Below are positions 1-22,146 of a stretch of 64,000 nucleotides of DNA, piece after piece. The DNA comes from Mimachlamys varia (lineage: Eukaryota > Mollusca > Bivalvia > Pectinida > Pectinidae): the NCBI GenBank assembly GCA_947623455.1, contig OX392527.1, forward strand, positions 34,712,201-34,776,200. Direction: 5' to 3'. Position 1 is the first letter of the stretch; each line of letters starts with the position of its first letter. The position numbers and the translations under genes are program-made. Under the pieces are notes generated by a model. The model ran no database searches. It had not been told where the DNA came from and saw only the letters and a list, made by a program, of their open reading frames with translations.

Positions 1-640
1 ATGCATTTGCTTCAAGTTTTATAAATAATCGGAAAGCTTAAAGCTGTTCTTCCGTGACCCGTGTCCAGTTCAGCGAGGCAGTCTGACTGAAGTGTAATGG
101 TCGGTATTCCTTGATGAGGAATGGTGAGTGTTACACTGATTTGAAGTGTCTAGTATTCCACTGCTATTTGTGATATTAATGTTGTAACTAGGAAATGATA
201 GATAATCATTTGTCTCAGGTTTGCTTATTTACAGAACAGAGTTGTCGTTGCTGCATGAAAAATTGTATGAGAACACCTTGTCATTGTGAGCATTGTAATC
301 TCTCAGATTTACTGTTCATTGTTTGCCCCTAGTTTAATCGACTTTTTCTTTAGTTCGGGTATTGTTTTTTTTGACGCTTTAGCATTTTCTGATTTTATTT
401 TATATTATATCTCAAGGCATGTTCTGTAGGAGTACTACTATAACTCAAAACTTTATGTTGTAATATTAATAATTGTTCAAACCTGGTGTTAAATGATATT
501 ATCGAAGAGATGACAAATAAAACCATAATAAAGTACAAAATAGTTTATTAGTTACTTATTCTTTGGCATTATTGGTCACCGCTGTTTTCTTACAAAATCG
601 GGCTGCCGACAAGTATATGGTCAGCCCTCAAGCAGTTCAA
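1..640. other. Non-coding, nothing recognised
   Basis: AT-rich sequence with stops in all frames and no recognisable exon, RNA gene or repeat family. Confidence 0.5.
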
Positions 641-850
641 TGACAAAGGTTCAAGTTCAAAGGTTCAAGTTCACAAGTTCAAGTTCAGAAGTTTAAGTTC
701 ACAAGTTCAAACTCACACATTCAAGGTCACAAGTTCAAGTTCACTGGTTTAAGTTCACAAGTTCAAGTTCACTGATTCAAGTTCACAAGTTCAAATTCAC
801 AAGTTTAAAGGTTCAAGTTCACAAGTTCAAGTTCACAAGAGTTTACAAGA
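641..850. repeat. Short tandem repeat, AAGTTCAC / AAGTTCAA type
   Basis: A degenerate array of about 12-13 bp units built from the words AAGTTCACAAGTTC and AAAGGTTCAAG. Roughly 15 imperfect units are visible. No coding potential. Confidence 0.85.
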
Positions 851-3507
851 TAATCTGACCCTGGGTACTCCGAGAGAGTGTCAGCGGGCAAAGTTAATTA
901 ATTTTTATCATAAAATATTTGTTCAGCGGACAAATAACCTAAACTTATTGTTGTAGTAGTGCGAAGCGCTAACGCCAGTGGACAAATTCTACTGTAGCTT
1001 CCTAAGATGACCCTCGCCTGTGTCATATTTGCCGTGCCGTAAGGTTAAGTCCTCAGTCTCTTCCATCGATTAAGTAGTGCCAAATTCTGAAAAATTGTAA
1101 AATCTATACGCAGTATTTATGAAATAACAAGGGTGAGGGGGGTTGGTAAATAATTTTTTACCACTACCTTGTTTACCACCGATAAATACAGATTTCCTTC
1201 GAGCAATCTATTCCGTCTTGTTTCCCCAACGTGTTTTCAGGAAGGAAGTTTCCAAGCAAATAAAAAAATGCGCAGTAAGCCTTTCTTATTATAAAGGGAG
1301 ATTACTCTCACAGGGTAGGTCAATGCATACGACAGATGAAAAAACCCGAAACACAATATTTTGAATTTCGCGGAATATTTGAAAATATTACGTCATACTC
1401 TCTCGGATTATCTCGGGTTTTTACTTCCGTTTCATGCTTAAATTATCTGCCCTTGCTCGCGTTTACTGCCACTGGGGGCGCTTATCGATATCTTCCGTAA
1501 ATCTTCACTGAAAGGCTGCCGTAAGCGTAGCCTAAATTGTGTTTGAATATAAAATTCCGAACGATGCGTGCATGTCAAAACACAAACAATGGCCGGTTGA
1601 AAAGAAAAACTATCCATGAATCGACGGCACATAGGCTTGTAGCGGTAATATTTTGCCTGTTTGAGAGAAAACAAGGATTCCCACGAGGGGGTAGGCGGTG
1701 ACCTACATTTTTCTACCGGTTAGTTGCTTACCTTTAGGTTTTTATAAGGCTACGCTGCATAGGTTGTTATTGTAAACTTAATAATTTTGCATTAAAGTAT
1801 TATGAAACACCGTATATGTATATTACCTTCTATATTCAATAAAAAAAATAGTCACATTCATGTCCACAAGCACCTGTGGTAATTATAGCTCAAACCGTGT
1901 CTTGTCACCAGGGGTATCATCCACAGCGAGGGCCGTACTTTGTAGAACATACTGTAGATAACATACAAAGGTATCCCAGTATATATACATGTATGTAACT
2001 TCACGACACGACTCCGAGGTCACATGGTATTTCTACTCTGGGATAATGTCTATGTAGTCTCAGTATCAAACTGAACCGACAAACAGGTAAGATTGTCTTG
2101 ATCAAATACAGGAGCTTTAATTTGTATTACTTTGCAATATATGTCGGTTTATATAAATTCCTCTTACTGGATGAGATGTAAGCTTTGGAGAGAGGACAAT
2201 GTCTAATTTGAGAGTCCAATCCCCTGTCATTGAGTTTACGCGTTGTTAGTCCCCCTAGGGAAACCGGAAGAGATTATAATTTTGCGTTGTGATCTTCTGT
2301 CCGTCCTTTCGGTCTTCGTTCGTCCTGTTGTTCTGCTGCTATCTTGTCTAGGTTTTATTGCCTTGAATAAAAGACGCTGGAACTTCATACTTTGGGGTTT
2401 TGAGTTCACATTTGTAAACCAATGGAACTTCAAACTTGAGGTATAGGTATAGATTGGTTAGGCGGTGTGTCATGCATCAAAAATAGGTCACATTTTGCCC
2501 TTTGACCTATATAGAAGGAAATGTTTTGCTGTATGCGTATTTAGTCAAATCAATAACTGAAACTTGTAAAATTTGACGAACTTGCATGCAATAACGTTAG
2601 ACATTATACTGTGTACACCTTATATGATACAGGAATAGTTCCTATGTGTTTTCAAAATACATTTGTGTAATAAATGATAAATCAAGGACGAAAAAAGCAA
2701 ACTTACTACTTGTCATTAGAATATAACAATCAATTCATAGTCTGCTTTATGAAACATTCATTTTTTTTTTGTTAGAAAAAGGACCCGGTTGTTTATTCTT
2801 TCTGAAGAAATCTGTTTCACGTTGTAATGCCTTATACTTAATTATCAGACCAAAAACGACAGCAACGTTTCTTTAAACTAACGGTTTAGACCATATATAT
2901 TTATAGTTACAATTACATTTTACGCTTAAGAGAGGGGTTCAACCATCGTAAAATTCGGGGGTTTTTTCGCTTACGATTCTGTCTTTTTTCTCTTTCGAAT
3001 AAAAAGCTTCGTAACATTTTTTTTTGTTAAAAGGGCCACGGGTTTTCTTCTATTTCATAGACCATACCCCCCCATGTAGATCTAAGTCACATCCAAGTAA
3101 ATATTACGTCATTAAAGGGAGAACGTAGGCATACTAATGAGCATATGATCAAGACCCATCTCTCAATCCCTGTCGTAAGTGTGTTCCTCAACAGCCATCA
3201 TTTATAACGAACATCTCCATTTAAGAGCTAGCCCAAGTACACAAATCAAATACTTAAAGTAGATAAGTAGACAAATAGGCCTTCCGGGTATGTGGTCATA
3301 GTGTAACTACTCTGAGTATCTCATAATATTCTGTTGATACCATATATCTTTTATCGTAATGAGAACAGGAGTAGCTCAAACTACTATGCTGATAATCTAT
3401 TTTTTATTGTAAAAAACGCTATATGAAATAATACATACGGACACGTTTAAACATTATCTATTTAGGTGCATACATTTAAATATTAAATTTTTTGTTGACT
3501 TTAAGAG
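851..3507. other. Intergenic DNA upstream of sulfotransferase copy 1; left part of duplication unit 1
   Basis: No gene is supported here; the short ORFs are isolated and unlike known proteins. From about 1.88 kb the sequence is alignable to the region starting near 16.19 kb (shared words such as ATAGCTCAAACCGTGTCTTG, and ACTGTAGATAAC with CAAAGGTATCC). This marks the left boundary of the duplicated unit. Near 2.6 kb there is a single copy of a roughly 21-bp word (GTGTACACCTTATATGATAC) that is tandemly expanded in unit 2. Around 3.07-3.25 kb is a degraded copy of the interspersed family called R1 here (word CACATCCAAGTAAA). Confidence 0.6.
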
Positions 3508-9550
<6,043 letters not shown>

Positions 9551-9924
9551 TTAACAACACAAGAGTAACCTATTTCAACGAATCAGATAAATAGTAACGT
9601 TTTAACAAGAGAGTTTTTCAAAGAGTTCAACTTCAGATAACCCAAGTGTCTTTGTTGGATTCATATGACACACAGACAATATGTTTCAAGTAAATTATGG
9701 TAAAAAGTGACTTGAACATGAAAACGTGAACTTTACTTCAATATTTATTTCAGTTATTTTTAAACGTTAATTTCATTAAGTGTGTTTCACATAAATTTTA
9801 CGATTTCAACCAACATTTAAATCTAATGATTAGTAAAAATGTACTGAAACCTGTAAACGGAAGTCATCCCATTAGTTGGAAAATGAATATTAATTTCATC
9901 TACAAGGGAAGATGTTAAACTAAT
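9551..9924. other. 3' flank of sulfotransferase copy 1
   Basis: Probable 3'UTR and downstream DNA. The word CACATGAATTTCACGATTTC of copy 2 (about 22.46 kb) has a close counterpart here near 9.79 kb, so the duplication extends past the stop. No gene. Confidence 0.5.
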
Positions 9925-10420
9925 GAAGTATCTAATTATAGGCCAATTTCTATTACTTCTTGTTTTAGTAAGATTATAGAAAGACAAATGTATATGTTTA
10001 ATTATCTAGCTAGACATGAGTTTATTACCATGCATCAATCTGGTTTTATGCCTAAAGATTCTACAACAAAACAACTTCTTTCTGTATCCACATTATTGTA
10101 CAATGTCTTGACCAGAATAAAGAATTAAGATTTGTTTGTTTTTTTTGTGACAGAAGCAAGGCATTCGACAGAGTATGGCATAATGGGCTTTTACACAAAC
10201 TTCAATTATATGGCATTAAAGGGAAATTACTTTTTTGGTTTAGACATTTTTTAGAAGACAGAAAACAAAAGGTGTTTACTTAGAGATATATCTTGGTCCA
10301 CTCTTGTTTTTTACATTGTTTGCAGATGACACTTCTTTGTATGTTGTAACAGATGATGATCCAGTAGTGTTAGCACAAAACTTTCCAGATGATCTTAGCA
10401 CTATCACAGTTGCTTGAGTT
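9925..10420 (+). pseudogene. Decayed non-LTR retrotransposon reverse transcriptase fragment
   Basis: Conceptual translation shows NYRPISITSCFSKIIER, then HQSGFMPKDSTTKQLL, then a broken 'SKAFDRVWH..LLHKLQLYGI' block. After a deletion comes ILGPLLF...LFADDTSLYVV. These are the ordered palm-domain blocks of a Jockey/CR1-type LINE reverse transcriptase, including the FADD catalytic box. There are stops and frame changes, and the GVPQGS segment is missing, so the copy is dead. It is absent from the matching place in duplication unit 2, so it inserted after the duplication or was lost there. Confidence 0.8.
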
Positions 10421-11463
10421 TCTGTCAGTAAATAATAAATATATATGTGTGAAATGAGCCTCCCGTTACAGTAATGTAATGGAAGTATACCAACGTTATT
10501 TCTCAACTATTTGTAAACAATGCACATAACTTACTTGTTGTGAAGTTGTCGTGCAATTCTTAGATTAAACACCGACATTTCTGATAAGTTTATATATTAA
10601 TCCACCACTACATGCTAATTTCGTTTCATCTAACGATAATTTCTCCGTCGCATAGACGGTTTTTTATGACGAGTGTACCAGCAACTTTTTAAGCAAGCGG
10701 CCATGGCCTGTACATATGTGTGGTCACGAAGCCGCATGGAATACAAAAGAATAAATAATGTTTTTTATTCAAATAAAATACATGCTGAGGATTATTGAGT
10801 CCATTAAAATAATAGATGAGCATGTGGAACGTAAATTGCAATTTTTTAAACACGAAAAGATTTCCTTATAAATGTTGAAATTTACATATAGATAAGGGAG
10901 ATAACTGTTACTCTCGGGAAAAATTTGAAGAAGTCCGAGGAATTCCTAATGTTTCGTCCCACACTTAATTGTTCAGAACGCGACGTCACATATGTACAGG
11001 CCATGTCCGCTTGCTTAAAATTTGCCTGTACGCTTGTCATAAAAAACGTCTATGTGGATGGCCTTGCGTTACACAATGGACTTTTCTGGTCTGTATCTGT
11101 TGGGTAAGGTAATTTAATCCCACTAAATGTTTATACATGTAGCTCATTAAAAAATCCTTTTCTTTTCTTGCTATTACTTTTACATATGTACATATCTATT
11201 TATCTTTGGTACCGCAATAAAAGTTTCAATTATTAAGATTAATTAAAACTCAGATACGATTCTGTAGTCCCCCCCCCCCCTCAGATTATTTATTTTATGT
11301 TTTCAAATTGTTTGTACTGTATATGTTGTAATGTCTATGCCTATGTTTGTACCACTGTTTGTTACTTTGTTTGGAGGGGGCTTTGATAGGCTATGCCTGC
11401 TGCCCAATCCATTTGTCATTTCGACAATAAAATTTATTGAAATTAAAAATTAAAATTTGCATA
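10421..11463. other. No gene seen
   Basis: AT-rich non-coding sequence with scattered short ORFs, a C-tract near 11.27 kb, and GAAATTAAAAATTAAAATTT ending near 11.45 kb that could be the 3' tail of another retroelement. No supported gene. Confidence 0.4.
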
Positions 11464-11759
11464 TTAAAAGCCCAATATACGTATCTTAAGGATTTTTTTC
11501 GTGATTCTGATAAATTCTGAACAAAATCCAGTTGATAACCATGCAAAATGCAAAAATAAGCCTAAAACGAAGTAAACATGAGCGGTAACTTACAAGAAAC
11601 TCTTGATAGAAAAACCCATAAAATTGAAAATAATTCGGGTGGGGCCCACTTCAACAACAAGCCAAAGTTAGAAGACAGTTCAAAATGGACACGTGTTTAC
11701 AAATACCGAGTTTCAACTGCTGCTGTACCAGTAACCGCGTAAGAATTCATCTTGAATAT

Positions 11760-12244
11760 TGATATAATATACAACATTTGATATAGCGCCCTATCTAGCG
11801 CTTAACAGTACATAGATATACAATTCTCATACAACCAACACAATCAACACATACAGTTCTATCATATACAATTCTGAGGAGTTCGCAGGAGCTGCCTTCT
11901 CAGGCGCTAACTACTTGTCCTATACCACCTGGTTGATATATCCATATGTGTGTGGATGTATGTGTGTGTGTTGGAGATAAATTGTGTTCTGTTTGTAGTG
12001 GGACCGCGTTTCCAACTGCATCTTTTAGAGTGCCACCTCACTTGAATGCTACAGCACAGCTACTGCAACACCCACCCTAGACCATTTTATACTCCACCTG
12101 GGTTGTTGGAGTTGTGTGGGCAGGAGAAAAACACTTTCTCGGAATGTTCCATGCGTATGGCGATTACGGGGATCGAACCCCGGCCGCCTGCATAGAAGGC
12201 CGGAGTGTTAACCACTCGACCAATCCGCCCATAAAAATGATATA
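11760..12244 (-). mobile_element. tRNA-derived SINE-like insertion (minus strand)
   Basis: On the minus strand from 12230 down, the sequence has a tRNA-like head: start GGGCGGATTGGTCGAGTGG (A-box-like), then CGGGGTTCGATCCCCG (B box). About 390 bp of unrelated body follows. The T-loop is one base short and the acceptor pairing is imperfect, so it is not a functional tRNA gene. The insert is bracketed by TGATATA at 11760-11766 and 12238-12244, a 7-bp target duplication, inside MITE family A. Confidence 0.65.
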
Positions 12245-12245
12245 G

Positions 12246-14023
12246 TTAAAGGGGCATCCCGCGAAAGCCTGAATGCCAGTTCTTGGATGTACATGGTGTC
12301 TGCACCACTAATTATATTTTCTTGCTATTCCAGTATTCAAAGTCCGCTCAAAATGTCTATATTGACCACTTGCAAAATCGCATTCCTCGGGAAAGCCCTG
12401 ATAAAAATAGAGGGGATGACGCCACGTGACAGGTGTGCCGATCGGTTTGCCGGCAGGGGCCATACGGGAGGTCCCCTCGCGTAATGTATACGTCTGATGA
12501 AACAGAGACAAAGTCCGTGTATAACTTATTGAATTATATTCACATTCAAATTAGACATCAATTGCACTTGCACACATACCGATATTCAAATGAAGAATAA
12601 TTGTCGGCATATCGGCACCATATATCGACACCAGGAATTGTCTATATTATATTTACTTAACCGAGACCGGTACACATGGGTACGGAATACGGCCAAGGTA
12701 CAAACCTTAATTTATGTAAAAGGTAATATTCACGAACCCAACTTTTCAGATGATTTTATAAAATGTATGTAGCATGCATTGAAAAGTACAAAAAAAAAAG
12801 ACATGAAATGTTTGCGATTTTTTTTACAATTCAACGTCTTGAGGATTTTTTTTCAGACTATCTGTATATATACAATGTACATTCATATTCATTTAAAATC
12901 TATCCAACTTTCAGCGTCTTCACACGTTAACACTATCACGGAATGCGAATATTTAAGTCCATACACTCATATAACGCACCACACACTAAGCATGACTACA
13001 TGCATAAAATGTATACGTATATCAGATTTGGAACTGTTGAAACACTTATAACTACCCGTTATTAATATGTTATGATAATTCCGCTTTCTTTTACATCTTT
13101 ATTGGCGTCTTATAAAGGGACGATGACCTTTTAAAAAAACTGCAGGAATAGAATATACATATGTATATGTTGTATAACTTTGGGTATTTTTTTCCCCGTT
13201 ATGTATATATTTCCATATCAAATTCAATACCGGGGTCGCAACCCAATGATAGTTGTACCTTCACTAATCTATAGATTAGTATGAATATCATTTTTTTTTT
13301 ACGCGAGACAACATATTTTTTTATTCTCTTTGTCCAAATTGAAGCCGTATGTACCTCGGTCGCACGTCCCGTTTTACAACGTAATCAAACGAATTTTTCT
13401 GTTATGGTATATATTGTTTTTGAAAATGTCTTTCTATCCAGCAATTATAATTAAATCATACTGTTTTACTGGAACATCAGATTTTATAAAGGGAATATTA
13501 TAAAACACACTTTTAAGTTTCATATTACACACGCATTTTTACAACAGAAGACTGAAACAGTTTCCCCTTGGGTAGCCCCAAAACCAAATCAAAGCTTTAT
13601 TTGTGCATGTTACCGTTACACAGAAGAAATATGTAACATACACGCAATAGCGCAGGTAGTTTCTCCTTTGAATACTTCCCATCTCTCAATATGATTTCGT
13701 AACGCAGTCTTGCGTCATATTTTGACCATTCGGCAACTTTTCGCTTAGTAGTTGGGTCTTATCGTGGTGTACGGTAATACCAGATAGAGTGTTTACAATG
13801 GAAACGGCGCTCGCTGCGCATGCGTTGGTAGGTGGAAATCCCAATCCAGGCGTCTGGCCAGACGTTTTGGAATTCCACTAGTTATTTTGAAATTATTTAT
13901 TTTATGAATACATATCAGCAAAATCCGATCGTCGTAGTCCGTAAGAACACCCACTCGATATGTGTATGTAATATTTTGAAAAAAAATATGAAAAAAGCTT
14001 ACTTTCGCGGGATGCCCCTTTAA
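12246..14023. mobile_element. TTAA-flanked non-autonomous DNA transposon, family B (1.77 kb)
   Basis: Terminal inverted repeats AGGGGCATCCCGCGAAAG at 12250 and its exact complement ending at 14019, with TTAA on both sides (12246-12249 and 14020-14023). The interior has no transposase-like ORF. It sits in the TTAA of MITE family A, whose intact copies contain CAGTTAATCTTAA at this spot. piggyBac- or Kolobok-like by target site only. Confidence 0.88.
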
Positions 14024-14113
14024 TTAATCTTAAATAATCTGTAAATATAATAAGTTATTAGGCTTGATTTTCGCTTCAAGTTTTGCCGAAAGTTACGTAT
14101 ACTGGGCCTTTAA

Positions 14114-14560
14114 TGAGATCATGCTATTTAGATAAATTAATTGTCTTGCCATGATGTTGCTTTGAAATTCATCAAAAAGTTTTAAAGTGTTTTTCCCAAC
14201 GGATAAACTATAAACATCTAAATCTACCAGACCGGAATAAATTGAATTTTTTTACGATATGAAATGATAAAGGCCTAGCACCATTCTTTCTTTCCAATAA
14301 ACATTACAAAATCACATTCCTGTCGTAGTTAGTCCTATATCATGTAGAATATACAGAATAGCATAATTCATCGGGATTTCAAATCCTCGCAATCTACATC
14401 ATTTTGAAGGCAGTGTCCAGACCTAATGTCACAGAAATGAAACGATAGGTCGATGACATCAACCCAGGTGGCAGCAGGTCTATTTGACGATCTTTACATA
14501 CCTGAGTTCAGATATATCAGATCCTAGATTCTCCTAAAGAAGCCATATTTCCCCTTCTTA
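14114..14560. other. Right end of duplication unit 1 before the minisatellite
   Basis: Alignable with about 22.8-23.1 kb (TTTCCAATAAACATT, then GACAT-CATCAACCCAGGTGGC). No gene. Confidence 0.55.
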
Positions 14561-16140
14561 CCTGTAAGGTTAAAATGTGGAAACCGTACCTGTTAGGTTA
14601 AAATGTGGATATACCGTACCTGTAAGTTTAGAATGTGGATATACCGTACCTGTAAGGTTAGAATGTGGAAATACCGTACCTGTAAGGTTAGAATGTGGAT
14701 ATACCGTACCTGTAAGGTTAGAATGTGGATATACCGTATATGTAAGGTTAGAATGTGGATATACCGTACCTGTTAGGTTAGAATGTGGATATACCGTACC
14801 TGTAAGGTTAGAATGTGGATATACCGCACCTGTAAGGTTAGAATGTGGATATACCGTATATGTAAGGTTAGAATGTGGATATACCGTACCTGTAAGGTTA
14901 GAATGTGGATATACCGTTCCTGTTAGGTTAGAATGTGGATATACCGTACCTGTAAGGTTATAATGTGGAAATACCGTACCTGTAAGGTTAGAATGTGGAT
15001 ATACCCTACATGTAAGGTTAGAATGTGGATATACCCTACCTGTAAGGTTAGAATATGGATACCATACCTGTAAGGTTAGAATGTGGATATACCGTTCCTG
15101 TTAGGTTAGAACGTGGATACCGTACCTGTAAGGTTAGAATATGGATATACCGTATATGTAAGGTTAGAATGTGGATATACCGTACCTGTTAGGTTAGAAT
15201 GTGGATACCATACCTGTAAGGTTAGAATGTGGATATACCGTACCTGTTAGGTTAGAATGTTGATATATCCTACCTGTAAGGTTATAATGTGGATATACCG
15301 TACCTGTAAGGTTAGAATGTGGAAATACCGTACCTGTAAGGTTAGAATGTGGATATACCGTACCTGTAAGGTTAGAATGTGGATATACCGTATATGTAAG
15401 GTTAGAATGTGGATATACCGTACCTGTTAGGTTAGAATGTGGATATACCGTACCTGTAAGGTTAGAATGTGGATATACCGCACCTGTAAGGTTAGAATGT
15501 GGATATACCGTATATGTAAGGTTAGAATGTGGATATACCGTACCTGTAAGGTTAGAATGTGGATATACCGTTCCTGTTAGGTTAGAATGTGGATATACCG
15601 TACCTGTAAGGTTAGAATGTGGAAATACCGTACCTGTAAGGTTAGAATGTGGATATACCCTACATGTAAGGTTAGAATGTGGATATACCGTTCCTGTTAG
15701 GTTAGAATGTGGATATACCGTACCTGTAAGGTTAGAATGTGGATATACCCTACCTGTAAGGTTAGAATATGGATACCATACCTGTAAGGTTAGAATGTGG
15801 ATATATCGTTCCTGTTAGGTTAGAATGTGGATACCGTACCTGTAAGGTTAGAACGTGGATACCGTACCTGTAAGGTTAGAATATGGATATACCGTATATG
15901 TAAGGTTAGAATGTGGATATACCGTACCTGTTAGGTTAGAATGTGGATACCATACCTGTAAGGTTAGAATGTGGATATACCGTACCTGTTAGGTTAGAAT
16001 GTTGATATATCCTACCTGTAAGGTTATAATGTGGATATACCGTACCTGTAAGGTTAGAATGTGGATATATCCTACGTGTAAGGTTAGAATGTGGATACCA
16101 TACCTGCAAAGGTAAAATGTGGATATACCATACCTGTACA
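14560..16140. repeat. 30-bp minisatellite array 1 (GGTTAGAATG family)
   Basis: About 50 units of a 30-bp repeat built from GGTTAGAATGTGGATATACC plus GTACCTGTAA, with variants such as GTATATGTAA, GTTCCTGTTA and shorter 24-26 bp units. The order of variants from about 14.66 kb is repeated from about 15.32 kb, a higher-order period of roughly 654 bp. The array closes duplication unit 1. Unit length in multiples of three creates a false ORF. Confidence 0.95.
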
Positions 16141-16739
16141 TAGTATTTATGCTTTAATAGAAAAATAGCTCAGACCTGGTATTATATGAAATTATAGCTC
16201 AAACCGTGTCTTGTCATACATCTTTATGATTTAAAACGATAATAGCTCAATTTATGTGCTGTATTAACATGACCACTATAAAAAAAACAAGACTTGTCTT
16301 GACCTGACCAGGGATATCGGACACAGCGAGGACTGTTCTTAAGCAGTTATATAGTAACATACTGTAGATAACCTACAAAGGTATCCTCATATATATGTAT
16401 CCTCATGACACGACCCCAAGGTCAAATGTTATTTCTACTCTGGGATAATGTCAATGTTATCTCAGTATCAAACTGACCCGAAGAACAGGTATGATTGTCC
16501 TGATCAAATACAGTAGCTTTGTAACTTTGTATTATCTTACAATAATATGAAACGTAGTTTTGTTGATTTATCTCCATTAATCTTTCTGGCTGAGATTGTA
16601 ATTTTGGAGAGAGGACAATGTCTATTCTGAGAGTCTAATCCTCTGTCATTGAGTTGACGCTTAACGCAGCATTTTGATGTATTCATATTAGGACAAACCA
16701 ATAACTGAAATTCTTGTAATTTGTCGAATTGCATTCACT

Positions 16740-17000
16740 TATACGTTATACCGTGTGTACCTTATATGATACGGTGGTAGGGTATCCACATTCTAATACG
16801 ACGTGTACCTTATATTATACGATGTGTACCTTATATGATACGGTGTGTACCTTATATGAGACGGCGTGTACCTTATATGAGACGGTGTGTACCTTATATG
16901 ATACGGTATGTACCTTATATGATACGGTGTGTACCTTATATGATACGGTGTGTACCTTATATGATACGGTGTGTACCTTATATGATACGGTGATTTTCTG
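16740..17000. repeat. 21-bp tandem repeat (GTGTACCTTATATGATACGG)
   Basis: About ten units of a 21-bp repeat, based on GTGTACCTTATATGATACGG plus one base. Unit 1 has only one copy at the homologous place (about 2.61 kb), so the array grew after, or was lost in one copy since, the duplication. It is open in both strands and creates false ORFs. Confidence 0.9.
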
Positions 17001-18429
17001 ATACAGGAATAGTTCGTATATGATTTTAAAAACACACTGATCGGATTTTAATGATAAGTAAAAAATTAAGGATGAAAAAAAGGAAGCATGCTTACTGCTT
17101 TTATATTGCTATTTAATGCATTTCTGTCGTTTGATTACGACAATCAAACTAATATCCTGTCTTGTGGGACATCCGTATTGTTTTTGTTAGAAAAAAGGGC
17201 CCGGTTGTTTTTTTTATCTGCCTCGAGAAACCTGTTTTATGGTGTATATGCCTTATAATTAATTTTCAAACCGAACACGGCAGCCACGTTTCTGTAAACT
17301 AGCGGTTAAGACCATAATAATATATATTGTATATTTATACTTTCGTTAAAAGTTTATACTTAAGAGAGGAGTCAACCTATCGATAAGTATTTCACTTACG
17401 ATTCTATTTTACCTTAAAGTATTAGCAACTCCTGTTTCATTGACGTTACCCTCTATGTAAATCTAGGTCACATCCAAGTAAATGTCACGTCCTCAAAGTG
17501 AGAACTAAAGCACCATTCTCAATCACAACAAGCAAGCATATTAATGAGCATATTCAAAACCATCTTTATATCAAACAAAGATACGAAATATTTCTCATTG
17601 AGATCAAGATGGTGATTATAAAATTTGTTCATGTTCTTGATTAATATGCATCTTTCGAAATATTCTGCCGTCATTTTTTTCGTCAGTAGCCAATACTTAT
17701 AACGAAAATTCCGATTTTAGAGCAAACCCTAAAATAAGAAGTCAAATTAAAGCAGGACTTCCGGGTATGTGATCATAGAATTACAACTGGGAAAAATCAG
17801 AGACTACCAAAGCGTCATCAAAACCCTAATCCGAACTCAATATCGACTAAACTAGAGGAAAAATACGAAAAAGGGAGGTCCACATAGAGATGCTTTTAAA
17901 AGCAAAATATAATAAGACCAGGTGTTCCGAAGCGTCTTCTGCTTCATCGACAACACCGCCATGTAAATCTTGATCACATCCAAAGGAACATCAAATGATA
18001 AGTATCTAACCATGCCATGTTGGTACCATATATTTTATTGTAAAGTATGAAATTGAAATGTAATACATACGAAAATGTATAAATATTTTCGTACTTTTTA
18101 TAATACACATGTATATTAAATGCATATATACATTTTCGTAGTACACGATTTGAAATTATACAGAACTAGTTTAATATTACTTCTAATTTCATAAAATAAA
18201 GGGTTTTACGCACCTGACCCTTCTGCTTCTATATGAGTTTAGACTTTTTGATTTCCACATTTTGACCCCTAGCATCACTGAAGAGTCCTAGGATGACGGC
18301 TGTTTGATGCAGTTTATTTAACTTTTTTAGGCATACTGTATCTTTTACTAAATTTAAACGGTGCAACATATATGTGTTACATCATTTTTGATACATACGT
18401 TTAAAATTGAATTGTTCAGACTCGAAGAC
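17001..18429. other. Upstream region of sulfotransferase copy 2 with R1 and E repeat pieces
   Basis: 17.43-17.97 kb contains R1 family words (CCATGTAAATCT, CACATCC, GCGTCTTCTGCTTCATCGAC). 18.2-18.39 kb contains family E words (CCCCTAGCATCACTGA, GAGTCCTAGGATGACG, GGCATACTGTATC). Both recur elsewhere in the window. The family E piece ends right before exon 1 of copy 2, so the two gene copies probably have different proximal promoters. Confidence 0.6.

Positions 18430-22146
<3,717 letters not shown>

Larger units (their letters stand above)
11464..14113 (+). mobile_element. MITE family A copy 1, split by nested insertions
   Basis: The left end TTAA-AAGCCCAATATACG (11464 on) and right end CGTATACTGGGCCT-TTAA (to 14113) match the two ends of the intact 385-bp family A copies at 29.5 and 31.6 kb. 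The left part (to about 11760) and right part (from about 14024) are collinear with those copies. Between them lie a SINE-like insert (11767-12238) and a 1.77-kb TTAA element (12250-14019). The order of events is readable: MITE first, later insertions inside it. Confidence 0.85.

Noticed and set aside
12151..12230. Possible tRNA gene on the minus strand
   Set aside because: T-loop one base short, imperfect acceptor and anticodon stems, and it is inside an insertion with target duplications; better explained as a SINE head.
13263..13280. 18-bp perfect palindrome ACTAATCTATAGATTAGT
   Set aside because: No flanking direct repeats and no second copy seen, so it was not grouped with the micro-palindromes.
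14577..14963. 128-residue ORF with repeated ECGYTVPVRL-like units
   Set aside because: Pure product of the 30-bp minisatellite; no ORF in the equivalent array at 23.1 kb and no start context.
16729..17035. Overlapping 80-90 residue ORFs on both strands
   Set aside because: Both are translations of the 21-bp repeat.
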